A DNA stretch of 64,000 nucleotides, from the NCBI GenBank assembly GCA_947501805.1, contig CANMXJ010000005.1:230590-294589 (forward strand), given 5' to 3'. Every line of letters starts with the position of its first letter. Position 1 is the stretch's first letter. This stretch comes from an uncultured Sulfitobacter sp. (GTDB lineage Bacteria > Pseudomonadota > Alphaproteobacteria > Rhodobacterales > Rhodobacteraceae). The notes beneath the pieces are model-generated. The model saw nothing but the letters and a program-made list of their open reading frames with translations, ran no database searches and was not told the DNA's origin. Position numbers and translations under genes: made by a program. Positions 9,619-18,600 of this stretch are shown here, one piece after another.

Positions 9619-11268
9619 GTGGATACGGAATTCAATGCGGACGTGATTGTCATTGGTGCAGGTCTATCCGGCATGGTCGCCGCGCACGAAGCGATCCTGC
9701 GCGGGCGCAAGGTGCTGATGCTGGATCAGGAAGCGCCGCAATCGCTGGGCGGGCAGGCGTTTTGGTCCTTGGGCGGATTGTTTATGGTTGATACCCCTGA
9801 ACAGCGTCGGCTTGGTATCAAAGACAGCCGGGAACTTGCATTCAGTGACTGGATGGGGTCTGCGCAGTTCGACCGTCCCGAGGATGCGAATCCGCGACGA
9901 TACGCGGAACAATTCATTGATTGGGCCGCCGGTGACATGCGGCAATGGTGCCATGATCTTGGCATGCGCTGGTTTCCTGTGGTCGGCTGGGCAGAGCGTG
10001 GCGGGGCACAGGCGCATGGGCACGGCAATTCTGTGCCGCGCTTTCATATCACATGGGGGACCGGCACCGGTGTTGTGGCCCCGTTTGTCGATCTGATGAC
10101 CAAATATGCAGCTGCGGGTAAGCTAAGACTTGCCTTCCGGCATCGCGCGACGGGACTGATCACAACAAATGGCGCTGTGACAGGTGTGCGTGGCGATATC
10201 CTAGAAGATACAACCGCCGCACGCGGGGTAAGCACATCGCGCAAGATCAAAAGCGCGTTTGAACACCATGCAGAGGCGGTCATCCTTACGACGGGTGGTA
10301 TTGGTGGCAATCATGCACATGTGCGCAAACACTGGCCCGTTGAGCGGCTTGGAAAACCACCAAAAGGTATGATCTCTGGCGTGCCGGACTATGTGGATGG
10401 CAAGATGCACGGCATTGCGAAAAAGGCGGGTGCCGCCCTGATCAACGAGGATCGGATGTGGCATTATTGCGAAGGTGTGCAAAACTGGAACCCGATCTGG
10501 CCCAACCACGGTATCCGCATTCTGCCCGGACCGTCCTCCATGTGGTTTGATGCGAGGGGCGAGCGGATGGAGGCACCGTATCTGCCGGGTTTTGACACGC
10601 TTGGGACATTGAAACGCATCCTTCAAGCGGGGGAACATAGTTGGTTCATCCTGACCCAAAAGATCATTGAAAAGGAATTTGCCTTGTCCGGTTCCGAACA
10701 GAATGCGGACCTGACAGACGGCGGCTGGATGGATGTGCTTAAGGCGCGATTGGGCAAGGGGGCCACGCCCGCGGTCGAAGCCTTCAAGAAAAAAGGCGCG
10801 GATTTCGTTGTGGCTGATGATCTGGAAACGCTGGTCGCTGGCATGAACAAGATAACGCCGAAACAGCCGCTAAAGCTGGAACGTTTGCGTCAACGAATCG
10901 AGGCACGGGATGCCCAATTGACCAACCCCTTTGGCAAGGATGCGCAGATCAATGCCATTCGCGGTGCGCGGGCCTATAAAGGTGACAAGCTGATCCGGAC
11001 TGCCAAACCACATGCGATTCTGGACAGGGAAAACGGGCCGTTGATCGCGGTACGGTTGAACATTTTGACGCGTAAGTCTCTGGGCGGGGTCCATACGGAT
11101 ATCGAGGGCAGGGTTTTGACGCCTGAAGGGGCCGTGTTGCAGGGGCTGTTTGCTGCGGGTGAAGTGTGTGGCTTTGGCGGTGGCGGATATCATGGCTACA
11201 ACGCATTGGAAGGCACGTTTCTTGGCGGTTGCCTTTTTTCAGGTCGTATCGCGGGGCAGAATGCATGA
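9619..11268 (+). CDS. FAD-binding dehydrogenase of the KsdD/fumarate-reductase-like family
   Basis: A 549-residue flavoprotein with the FAD motif VIGAGLSGMVAA near the N-terminus and GGYHGYNALEGTFLGG at the C-terminus, as in COG3573-type dehydrogenases. The sequence GEVCGFGGGGYHGY is the usual FAD-contact end. The start is a GTG at 9619 because AGGGGGG sits six bases before it; an ATG at 9598 has no such site. The stop overlaps the start of the next gene (ATGA), so the two are translationally coupled. The substrate is unknown; related enzymes reduce or desaturate ketosteroid-like or other alpha,beta-unsaturated compounds. Confidence 0.85.
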   Translation: MDTEFNADVIVIGAGLSGMVAAHEAILRGRKVLMLDQEAPQSLGGQAFWSLGGLFMVDTPEQRRLGIKDSRELAFSDWMGSAQFDRPEDANPRRYAEQFIDWAAGDMRQWCHDLGMRWFPVVGWAERGGAQAHGHGNSVPRFHITWGTGTGVVAPFVDLMTKYAAAGKLRLAFRHRATGLITTNGAVTGVRGDILEDTTAARGVSTSRKIKSAFEHHAEAVILTTGGIGGNHAHVRKHWPVERLGKPPKGMISGVPDYVDGKMHGIAKKAGAALINEDRMWHYCEGVQNWNPIWPNHGIRILPGPSSMWFDARGERMEAPYLPGFDTLGTLKRILQAGEHSWFILTQKIIEKEFALSGSEQNADLTDGGWMDVLKARLGKGATPAVEAFKKKGADFVVADDLETLVAGMNKITPKQPLKLERLRQRIEARDAQLTNPFGKDAQINAIRGARAYKGDKLIRTAKPHAILDRENGPLIAVRLNILTRKSLGGVHTDIEGRVLTPEGAVLQGLFAAGEVCGFGGGGYHGYNALEGTFLGGCLFSGRIAGQNA

Positions 11269-12113
11269 CAAATACCGTACCACCTGATGCGCAGGAACGC
11301 CGCGCGATTAAGCCGGTCATCTGCTATCCGGTTGACACGCTACCGAAACCTGACATGGCGCTATATGCCCATGCCCGCGCAAATCTGCTAAAGACGGACG
11401 AGGTCTTGGTGCCTGCACGGGATGCCGCGACATTCCATGTACCAGCGGGACATTTCTTTCGCATATCCTCGGTCGAGGGGCCGCAAGTGGGAGATTTGAA
11501 CCTGTGGAATGCAGATGATCTGAACGAACGTTTCTACTCGGGAAAGACACGGGCGCTGCATGGCACGCACATCACAAAGGGTCAGCAGATGTGGTCATCC
11601 TTTCCGTATCTGCGGCCCATGGCGACCATTATCCACGACACATTGGATTGGTACGGCATAGATGATTTCGGCGGCTCTGTGCACGATGTAATCGGGACAC
11701 GTTGCGATCCCTACACGCATCATCTGCTCAAAGGGGGGCAGTATCATCATTGCTGTCACTCTAACCTGACCCGCGCGTTGGCGAAGGAATTGAATATGCC
11801 ATTATCACAGGCGGAAAGTCTTGTGCATGATGTCCTGAACGTCTTTATGTGCACCGGCTTCACCCGTGATACGGGGCAGTATTTTATGAAAGCGAGCCCT
11901 GTGCGCCCCGGAGACTATCTGGAATTTGTGGCGGAGATTGATCTGCTTGGCGCGCTGAGTGCTTGTCCCGGCGGGGATTGCTCGTTGGAGCATTCATCGG
12001 ATGTTGCGGCGTGCTATCCTTTGCTGGTGGAAGTGTTCGCGCCCTCGCAAGAAATGCTGAAAGGGCGCGCGCACAATTCTCCAAACGGGTATGACCGCAG
12101 CCATGGCAGCTGA
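11265..12113 (+). CDS. DUF1989 (urea carboxylase-associated family) protein
   Basis: A 282-residue cytosolic protein of the DUF1989/YcgI family. It has the family features VPAGHFFRISSVEGPQVGD near residue 60, HTRCDP-like GTRCDPYTHHLL in the middle, and several conserved histidines and cysteines (YHHCCHSN) likely to bind metal. Relatives sit with urea carboxylase or aminotransferase genes. The ATG overlaps the upstream dehydrogenase stop by four bases. The pair may form a small catabolic unit, but no substrate can be assigned from sequence. Confidence 0.8.
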   Translation: MTNTVPPDAQERRAIKPVICYPVDTLPKPDMALYAHARANLLKTDEVLVPARDAATFHVPAGHFFRISSVEGPQVGDLNLWNADDLNERFYSGKTRALHGTHITKGQQMWSSFPYLRPMATIIHDTLDWYGIDDFGGSVHDVIGTRCDPYTHHLLKGGQYHHCCHSNLTRALAKELNMPLSQAESLVHDVLNVFMCTGFTRDTGQYFMKASPVRPGDYLEFVAEIDLLGALSACPGGDCSLEHSSDVAACYPLLVEVFAPSQEMLKGRAHNSPNGYDRSHGS

Positions 12114-12115
12114 AA

Positions 12116-12826
12116 TCAACTGCCCGAAAACGCGGCTTCCAGAGCGATCTCTACCATGTCGCCAAACGTCTTTTCTCGGTCCTCTGACGGGAGGGCTTCA
12201 CCCGTTTGCAAATGGTCTGACACTGTCAGAATAGCCAGGGCGCGACGGCCGTGACGGGCAGCCAGCATATAGAGCTCTGCCGCTTCCATCTCGACCCCGA
12301 GAATGCCGTGGCGTACCATTTGATCGTCGAGATCAGGGCGTTCCGAATAAAATACGTCAGATGAATAAATGCCCCCGACGTGAGTCTTGTTGGAGCGGTT
12401 TTCGGCGGCAGCCACGGCTGCGCGTAAAAGAGACCAGTCAGCGGTTGGCGCAAAGTTCAATTCGCGAAAAATACCGGAAGACGGCGACGTAATTGTACTG
12501 GCAGTCATTGCAATAATGACATCGCGAATTCCTACATGTGGCTGCATCCCGCCGCAGGACCCGATGCGGATCAAGGTTTGGGCATTATAGCTGCTGATCA
12601 GCTCATTGGCGTATATCGACAACGAAGGCATGCCCATACCTGACCCTTGAATGGTCACGCGGTGCCCGTTCCATGTGCCGGTAAACCCGAGCATGCCACG
12701 CACTTCATTCACCAGTTTGGCGTCTTTGAGAAAGGTTTCGGCAGCCCATCTTGCGCGATAAGGATCGCCGGGCATCAGAACTGTTTCAGCAATATCACCG
12801 GGTGCGGCACCGATATGTACGGTCAT
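12116..12826 (-). CDS. deoD: Purine nucleoside phosphorylase, DeoD type
   Basis: A 236-residue phosphorylase that cleaves purine nucleosides to base and pentose 1-phosphate. Motifs include MPGDP (18-22), GSGMGMPS (61-68), RIGSCGG (87-93), VEMEAAE near 178 and the acid-site SDHL near 203. The length equals that of hexameric DeoD enzymes. Its stop is two bases from the convergent DUF1989 stop. It fits a purine salvage role together with the nucleoside ABC transporter at 26.5-31.3 kb. Confidence 0.95.
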   Translation of the reverse strand: MTVHIGAAPGDIAETVLMPGDPYRARWAAETFLKDAKLVNEVRGMLGFTGTWNGHRVTIQGSGMGMPSLSIYANELISSYNAQTLIRIGSCGGMQPHVGIRDVIIAMTASTITSPSSGIFRELNFAPTADWSLLRAAVAAAENRSNKTHVGGIYSSDVFYSERPDLDDQMVRHGILGVEMEAAELYMLAARHGRRALAILTVSDHLQTGEALPSEDREKTFGDMVEIALEAAFSGS

Positions 12827-13053
12827 TTAACCATCCTTTTTCTGTCGAGTCACAATGCAACTGCGCAAGAATAGGGGCAAGGGGGAAGTCGGGATTGAAA
12901 CTATTGGATGAGCGAATATTGATACGCTCATCCTATGGTCGCAAGGGGGCGGGAAAACCAAACGGATCACCGAATCGATTTGTCCACCATGAGTTGAGAT
13001 GGGTTAAGCAGCGCATCTCAAAAAGGGAGGCCCTGCTTCAAGTCTTGCGGGAA

Positions 13054-13404
13054 TTAATCCGGAATTCTAAGTGAGTCGGGCGAAACACCTTTGCTCATTT
13101 CTGCCCGGAACCAATTTGGCTGACGTCCTTTACCAGTCCACGTCTGACTCGGGTCAGCAGGATTGGCAAATTGCGGCTTTGACTTCGCTTTGGGCGTTTT
13201 AGCCTTGTTTTTCTTGTATTTACGCGGCTTCTTTTCGCCATCGGAAAGATCATCAAGAGAGAAGCCAAACTCATTTGCAGCTTTTTCCGCAGCTTTTTGC
13301 GCCTGACGGCGGTCGCGGGCTTCTGCATTGGTGAGCGCTTTCTTTACATCTCCAAGATGTTTTTCCAGCTCTTTGCGCGTCATGGATTTCAGATCAATAT
13401 TCAC
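13054..13404 (-). CDS. H-NS family DNA-binding protein (HvrA-like)
   Basis: A 116-residue protein with an N-terminal coiled region (about 8-50) for oligomerisation, a lysine-rich linker (59-77) and a C-terminal H-NS DNA-binding module with the signature TWTGKGRQPNWF. In Rhodobacter the related HvrA and Spb regulate photosynthesis and nitrogen genes; in other roseobacters these proteins bind AT-rich DNA. It is a single gene between deoD and ecm. It could silence the low-GC genes seen elsewhere in the window, but that is inference. Confidence 0.88.
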   Translation of the reverse strand: MNIDLKSMTRKELEKHLGDVKKALTNAEARDRRQAQKAAEKAANEFGFSLDDLSDGEKKPRKYKKNKAKTPKAKSKPQFANPADPSQTWTGKGRQPNWFRAEMSKGVSPDSLRIPD

Positions 13405-13512
13405 AGGTTTAATCCCCTTTTCTGCATTTTACTGCATTCGGGATTAACAAAATCAATGAAAAGTGAAAGAGCGCATTCCGGTCAGCGCCATTCCGCCACT
13501 CTTTCTAAATTT

Positions 13513-15480
13513 TCATTCCGCGGCGACTGCCGTGGGGTCAACCAACGTGACGATATCCTGCATGATCATGTTCAATTCGAAATCCTTTGGCGTATAAACC
13601 CGCGCCACGCCCATTGCCTTGAGGCGGGCGGCATCGTCCTCGGGAATGATCCCGCCAACGATTACGGGAATATGACCCAAGCCAGCAGCTCGCATTTGTT
13701 CGATCATGTCTTCGACAAGCGGGATATGAGAGCCGGAAAGGATCGACAATCCAACCACATGTGCGTTGTCCTTTTGTGCCGCTTCGACCAATTCGGACGG
13801 CGTCAGCCGGATGCCTTCATAAGCAATGTCCATTCCGCAATCGCGAGCGCGCACAGCGATTTGTTCTGCTCCATTGGAATGTCCATCAAGACCCGGTTTG
13901 CCAACAAGGAACTTGAGACGGCGGCCCAATTTGTCGCTGACCGCATCAACGGCGGCACGCAGATCGTCCAACCCTTCGGTCTTGTTTGACTGTCCTTTTG
14001 CAACACCTGTCGGTCCACGGTATTCGCCGTGAACGGACCGCATTTGCGCGGCCCATTCACCGGTTGTCACACCGGCTTTTGCGGCGGCGATTGATGCAGG
14101 CATGACATTGCGGCCCTCGGCAGCGGCGGCGCGTAAATCGGATAGCGCCGCTTTGACCGCACCCTCGTTCCTCTTGGCGCGCCAGTCATTCAGACGGCTA
14201 ATTTGTTCCGCTTCCGTTGCAGGGTCCACAACCATAATACCGCCATCCCCGGTCATCAATGGTGACGGTTCTCCCTGTTGCCATTTGTTCACACCAACAA
14301 CCACGGTTTCGCCCGCTTCGATACGGCCCAAGCGGTCAGAGTTGCTTTCGACCAAACGGCCTTTCATATAGTCAATCGCATCAATTGCGCCGCCCATACC
14401 GTCCAGCAACGCCAGCTCCGCGCGTGCGCCCTCTTTCAATTCCTCGACCTTTTTATCAACCGCCGGGTTGCCTTCAAACAGATCGTCAAATTCCAACAGA
14501 TCGGTTTCATACGCGAAAATTTGCTGCATGCGCATCGACCATTGCTGATCCCACGGGCGCGGCAGACCCAGCGCTTCATTCCACGCAGGCAATTGCACAG
14601 CGCGGGCGCGGGCTTTCTTGCTCAGCGTCACGGCGAGCATTTCGATGAGAATACGGTAAACGTTATTCTCGGGTTGCTGTTCGGTCAGGCCTAATGAGTT
14701 GACCTGCACGCCATAACGGAAACGGCGGTATTTGGAATCCTGAACGCCGTAACGTTCCAGACAAATCTCATCCCAGAGATCAACAAAGGCGCGCATTTTG
14801 CACATTTCGGTGACGAAACGAATACCGGCATTGACGAAGAACGAAATACGTCCAACCAATGCGGGAAAATCCTTTTCGTCAACACGGGGACGCAATTGGT
14901 CCAACACGGCAGTCGCGGTGGCCAGAGCAAAGGCCAGTTCCTGCTCGGGCGTCGCACCGGCTTCTTGCAGGTGGTAGGAACAGACATTCATCGGATTCCA
15001 TTTTGGCACGTTTGTGTAGCAATACTCGGCTACGTCCGCGATCATCTTCAAAGACGGGGCTGGCGGGCAAATATAGGTGCCGCGTGATAGGTATTCCTTG
15101 ATCAAATCGTTTTGCACGGTGCCTTGCAGGGCGGAAATGTCCGCGCGCTGTTCTTCGGCCACGGCGATGTAAAGCGACAGCAACCAAGGCGCAGTCGCGT
15201 TGATCGTCATCGAAGTGTTCATCTGGTCCAGCGGGATATCGCGAAATAGCATGCGCATGTCGCCCAGATGGCTGACGGGCACGCCAACTTTGCCTACCTC
15301 ACCGCGCGACAGGATGTGATCGCTGTCATAGCCGGTCTGAGTCGGCAGATCGAATGCCACAGACAGGCCGGTTTGCCCTTTGGCAAGGTTGGAGCGGTAG
15401 AGCGCGTTTGAGGCCTCGGCGGTTGAATGACCAGCGTAGGTGCGGATCAGCCAAGGGCGGTCTTTGGTTTGCTCGGACAT
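13513..15480 (-). CDS. ecm: (2R)-ethylmalonyl-CoA mutase
   Basis: A 655-residue coenzyme B12-dependent mutase converting ethylmalonyl-CoA to methylsuccinyl-CoA in the ethylmalonyl-CoA pathway. The N-terminal TIM-barrel domain has SVAFDLPTQTGYDSD, and the C-terminal B12 domain has DGHSNG (the DxHxxG cobalt-ligand motif, near residue 530), followed by SILSGSH and VIVGGIIP. The length and fused single-chain form separate it from methylmalonyl-CoA mutase. The start at 15480 has CAGGAG seven bases upstream; a longer reading to 15804 has no support. ccr lies 3 kb away. Confidence 0.93.
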   Translation of the reverse strand: MSEQTKDRPWLIRTYAGHSTAEASNALYRSNLAKGQTGLSVAFDLPTQTGYDSDHILSRGEVGKVGVPVSHLGDMRMLFRDIPLDQMNTSMTINATAPWLLSLYIAVAEEQRADISALQGTVQNDLIKEYLSRGTYICPPAPSLKMIADVAEYCYTNVPKWNPMNVCSYHLQEAGATPEQELAFALATATAVLDQLRPRVDEKDFPALVGRISFFVNAGIRFVTEMCKMRAFVDLWDEICLERYGVQDSKYRRFRYGVQVNSLGLTEQQPENNVYRILIEMLAVTLSKKARARAVQLPAWNEALGLPRPWDQQWSMRMQQIFAYETDLLEFDDLFEGNPAVDKKVEELKEGARAELALLDGMGGAIDAIDYMKGRLVESNSDRLGRIEAGETVVVGVNKWQQGEPSPLMTGDGGIMVVDPATEAEQISRLNDWRAKRNEGAVKAALSDLRAAAAEGRNVMPASIAAAKAGVTTGEWAAQMRSVHGEYRGPTGVAKGQSNKTEGLDDLRAAVDAVSDKLGRRLKFLVGKPGLDGHSNGAEQIAVRARDCGMDIAYEGIRLTPSELVEAAQKDNAHVVGLSILSGSHIPLVEDMIEQMRAAGLGHIPVIVGGIIPEDDAARLKAMGVARVYTPKDFELNMIMQDIVTLVDPTAVAAE

Positions 15481-15645
15481 GGGGCGCTCCTGAAATCGTA
15501 TGGGCAAGAATATTGCGTTGCGAGGGGTTAAAGCGACATTTAATAACAATGTCAATTCGCTGCGTTGCGGCATTGTGCGACGGGAATTGACGTAATGCAA
15601 GGACGGGCATACCCGAAGTGATCGCCGAGAATCACGGACACCGAC

Positions 15646-16440
15646 ATGGGACAAAAAGAACTGATGTATGATATTCCAACACCGATAATCGCGGTGACCC
15701 TTTTGTGCCTTATGCTGGCTGCAACATGGATCGGCTACCACGTCGGCCTGCGCCGCCAGACAGTCGAGACAGAACAAACACGTTCGCAAACGATTGCCGT
15801 TCAAGGATCGCTGTTGGGTTTGCTTGCCCTGTTGCTGGGCTTTACGTTTTCATTGGCACTTTCGCGCCACGATGATCGCTCCGGATCGGTTGTGGCCGAA
15901 GCAAATGCGATTGGTACGGCATGGTTGCGCACGGATTTTCTGATCGGTGCCCCCAAGACCCAAGCCAAAGTCGGATTGTTGAAATACACCCGTTTACGTG
16001 TCGAAGCAGGAGAAGTCCCCGCAGACAATTATCGCCAGCGTGACGCCTATACGGCCAGTGCCGAGGAGGCATTTGGTGATGTCTGGGATGTTGCGGCAGC
16101 CAATGCGCGTGATCCGGGTGGAGCAGCGGCAGTGTCGCTGACCAATGCGCTGAATGATGTGATTGATGCGCTTGCCTCGCGCAATGCGGCACTCGACCGG
16201 CATGTGCCCGAGGTTGTGCTGATCATGCTGTTTGCGACGTTCATCCTTTCGGGCGCAATGCTGGGGTTTTCATCGGGCGTAAACGGATCCAAGCCTGCGA
16301 CACCGGTTTATCTTATGTTGACGTTGATCGTGCTGCTGGTGTTCCTAATCGTCGATCTGGACCGTCCTAGACGCGGAATTATCGAAGTGGACCGCACACC
16401 AATGATAGACCTGCTGGCATCCTTCAAGGCACCTGCGTAA
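15646..16440 (+). CDS. DUF4239 (bestrophin-like) membrane protein
   Basis: A 264-residue protein with four predicted membrane segments: near the N-terminus (about 12-30), at 50-70, and two near the C-terminus (199-243), with a soluble middle part. This pattern and the sequence ANAIGTAWLRTDFL fit DUF4239, a family called bestrophin-like by remote similarity to chloride channels. Function is unknown. The start could also be the ATG at 15664. Its last 17 bases overlap the convergent acetyltransferase gene. It is divergent from ecm. Confidence 0.75.
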   Translation: MGQKELMYDIPTPIIAVTLLCLMLAATWIGYHVGLRRQTVETEQTRSQTIAVQGSLLGLLALLLGFTFSLALSRHDDRSGSVVAEANAIGTAWLRTDFLIGAPKTQAKVGLLKYTRLRVEAGEVPADNYRQRDAYTASAEEAFGDVWDVAAANARDPGGAAAVSLTNALNDVIDALASRNAALDRHVPEVVLIMLFATFILSGAMLGFSSGVNGSKPATPVYLMLTLIVLLVFLIVDLDRPRRGIIEVDRTPMIDLLASFKAPA

Positions 16441-17020
16441 CGGACCAAAGCATCTTGGTTGCAGAGCGAAAGCCAAAGATAAACCGGAACAGGCCAAGGT
16501 TTTCGTGCCCGATGGCTATGAACCCTTCGCGTTCATAGAGGGCGCGGGCCCGCGGGTTTGTGCTGATCACGTCAAGGCGAACAGCATTGAGACCCTGCTG
16601 TTGTGCTTCGTCTTTGATGGCACGCAACAGGGCTGTGCCAAGGCCAAGACCGCGTGCATCCGCGCCGACACAGATACCGTCCATCAGCAAGATACCGTTT
16701 TCCAGATCACGCTCTACAAGACCCAAAAGCGGACCGCGCCAGCATGCCGAAAGCCAACCATAGATCCGGGCGAGGTCACGCATTTCCCCCCCGATCAATG
16801 CACCCTGTGCGGTTTTGAAACCGGCCACACCCAAAACGGTGCCGTCTGCGCCACGGGCGGTTAATGCACAATCGGGATTCAACTGTTCAGAGAGAAACGT
16901 CAGCGCCTTGTGGCGCGGACCGAGTACATAATGCAACTTTGCAGCGAAGGCTTCCCAATAAAGTGCTGCGATACGATCACGCTCGTCTTCCTCGAACCCT
17001 TTGGAAATTGTGAACTTCAC
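16424..17020 (-). CDS. GNAT family N-acetyltransferase
   Basis: A 198-residue acetyltransferase. The acetyl-CoA motif appears as CVGADARGLGLGTALL, followed by LDVISTNPRARALYEREGF, the usual motif B. The acceptor may be a small molecule or a protein N-terminus and is not readable. A longer C-terminal part with FRFIFGFRSATK is less common. It lies between ecm and ccr but on the opposite strand to ccr, and overlaps the DUF4239 3' end by 17 bases. Confidence 0.85.
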   Translation of the reverse strand: MKFTISKGFEEDERDRIAALYWEAFAAKLHYVLGPRHKALTFLSEQLNPDCALTARGADGTVLGVAGFKTAQGALIGGEMRDLARIYGWLSACWRGPLLGLVERDLENGILLMDGICVGADARGLGLGTALLRAIKDEAQQQGLNAVRLDVISTNPRARALYEREGFIAIGHENLGLFRFIFGFRSATKMLWSVTQVP

Positions 17021-17088
17021 AGCATCATCCTTGCCCTATCCTTACTTCTGATATTGTCCTTGCTGCGCGACACTGCAAGGGTGCGCCC

Positions 17089-18459
17089 ATGACGCAGACT
17101 GTGCAACTTCCGCTATGGCTTTTCATTTTGATCCTGCTGTTTGCAGCGGTCACAGCGCTTAGCCATTTCCTTTTGCCCTCTGTTCGTTGGTTTTTCCGGC
17201 GCCGCTTGGAAAAAGCGGTGAAACGCTTGAATACCCGCCTGAAACGCCCGATTGAGCCGTTCAAGCTGGCGCGGCGTTATGACATGATCCAGCGGTTGAT
17301 TTACGACCCGGAAGTCAGCACCGAAATTGTGAACTACGCGCGCAAGAACAAAGTTCCGGAGAATGTCGCCTTTGAAAAGGCGCGTATCTATGCGCGCGAA
17401 ATCGTGCCAAGCTTCTCGGCTTTTACCTATTTCAGTTTCGGCATCCGGCTGGCAAGGACATTGGCAAAATCTGTCTACCGTATTGAAACGGCTGAAACGA
17501 ACGAACGGATTTTCAACGATATTCCCGAACCTGCAACAGTGGTGTTTGTGATGAACCACCGCAGTAATATGGATTATATGCTGGTCACGTATCTTGCGGC
17601 GCGCGACTCAGCTCTTTCGTATGCTGTTGGAGAATGGGCGCGGGTTTGGCCGTTAAGTTGGCTGATCAAGTCATTAGGGGCGTATTTTATCCGTCGTCAG
17701 TCACGCGGTGCGCTGTATCGCAAAGTTCTGGCGCGGTATGTGCAAATGGCCACGGCTGGCGGTGTGAATCAGGCGTTCTATCCCGAAGGGGGGCTCAGCC
17801 TTGATGGTAGACTGCGCCCGCCAAAGCTTGGGCTTATGTCCTATCTGGTGGAAGGGTTCGATCCACAAGGGGAACGCGACGTGGTCTTTGTGCCAGTTGC
17901 CATCAACTATGACCGCGTTCTTGAGGACAAAGTGTTGATTGCGGCGGATCAACGGGGAGATCGCCGGTTTGGTGCACGCATTACGGTTGTTGTCGGTTTC
18001 GTTTTACGCAAACTCTGGCAACGCCTGACCCGTCAGGAAACCCGATTTGGTGTTGCCGCAGTGGCATTCGGAGAGCCTCTGTCTTTGCGTGAGGTCGGGC
18101 AGGGCGCGCAAACGGATGCCTTGCTGGAAGAATTGATGTCCCGCATCGCAAACACAATGCCCGTGCTGGCGGTGCCAACGGTCGCTCGGGCCTTGTTGAG
18201 CGAGGATGGCGTAGACGATGAAACCTTGCAAAAGCGGAGCATCGAGATATTGAACGCGGTGCCACAGGCTTGTCGGGTTGTCGCGGAAGATCAAATGTCT
18301 CAGGAAATCGGGCGCGCGCTGAAGGGACTGGCCGGAAGAGAGCTGATCGAAAAACGCGATGGCGTCTGGCACATTCTACCGGAACAGCAGTTGGTACTGC
18401 AGTTTTATGCCAACTCTATCGCGCATTATTTTGATGGCGATGCTGCAACAGCGAAGTGA
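17089..18459 (+). CDS. PlsB-like glycerol-phosphate acyltransferase
   Basis: A 456-residue protein with one N-terminal membrane helix and an acyltransferase domain. The catalytic HxxxxD motif is NHRSNMD (156-162, His157 and Asp162), with FYPEGG near 230 and VPVAINYDRV near 265 as later motifs. This order matches the glycerol-3-phosphate/dihydroxyacetone-phosphate acyltransferase branch more than short PlsC enzymes. The C-terminal 130 residues are unusual for PlsC. It probably acylates a glycerophosphate at the inner membrane for phospholipid or ornithine-lipid synthesis, and lies just upstream of ccr. Confidence 0.82.
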   Translation: MTQTVQLPLWLFILILLFAAVTALSHFLLPSVRWFFRRRLEKAVKRLNTRLKRPIEPFKLARRYDMIQRLIYDPEVSTEIVNYARKNKVPENVAFEKARIYAREIVPSFSAFTYFSFGIRLARTLAKSVYRIETAETNERIFNDIPEPATVVFVMNHRSNMDYMLVTYLAARDSALSYAVGEWARVWPLSWLIKSLGAYFIRRQSRGALYRKVLARYVQMATAGGVNQAFYPEGGLSLDGRLRPPKLGLMSYLVEGFDPQGERDVVFVPVAINYDRVLEDKVLIAADQRGDRRFGARITVVVGFVLRKLWQRLTRQETRFGVAAVAFGEPLSLREVGQGAQTDALLEELMSRIANTMPVLAVPTVARALLSEDGVDDETLQKRSIEILNAVPQACRVVAEDQMSQEIGRALKGLAGRELIEKRDGVWHILPEQQLVLQFYANSIAHYFDGDAATAK

Positions 18460-18511
18460 ATTTCTGCACTTGCAGGGTCATAAAGTTACAAAAAGCAATC
18501 CTCTGAGGTTG

Positions 18512-18526
18512 CATTGTTGCGCAATG
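18512..18526 (+). promoter_or_regulatory. Inverted repeat CATTG-N5-CAATG upstream of ccr
   Basis: CATTGTTGCGCAATG is symmetric with a TTGCGCAA core and starts 89 bases before the ccr ATG. TTGC-rich words also occur upstream of ecm (around 15515 and 15563). Short-chain fatty-acid and acetate regulators in actinobacteria and alphaproteobacteria often use TTTGC-type sites, so this is a candidate operator, unproven. Confidence 0.3.
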
Positions 18527-18600
18527 GGCCATATTCCACTTTATGAGCGATACGATTCTGCATCGCGGCAATTGATGAAGCACTAGCACAGGAGGCCCGC

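Noticed and set aside
13513..15804. A 763-codon reading covering ecm and 108 more upstream codons
   Set aside because: The mutase starts at MSEQTKDRPW with a good ribosome site at 15480; the extra part has no homology and runs into the promoter region.
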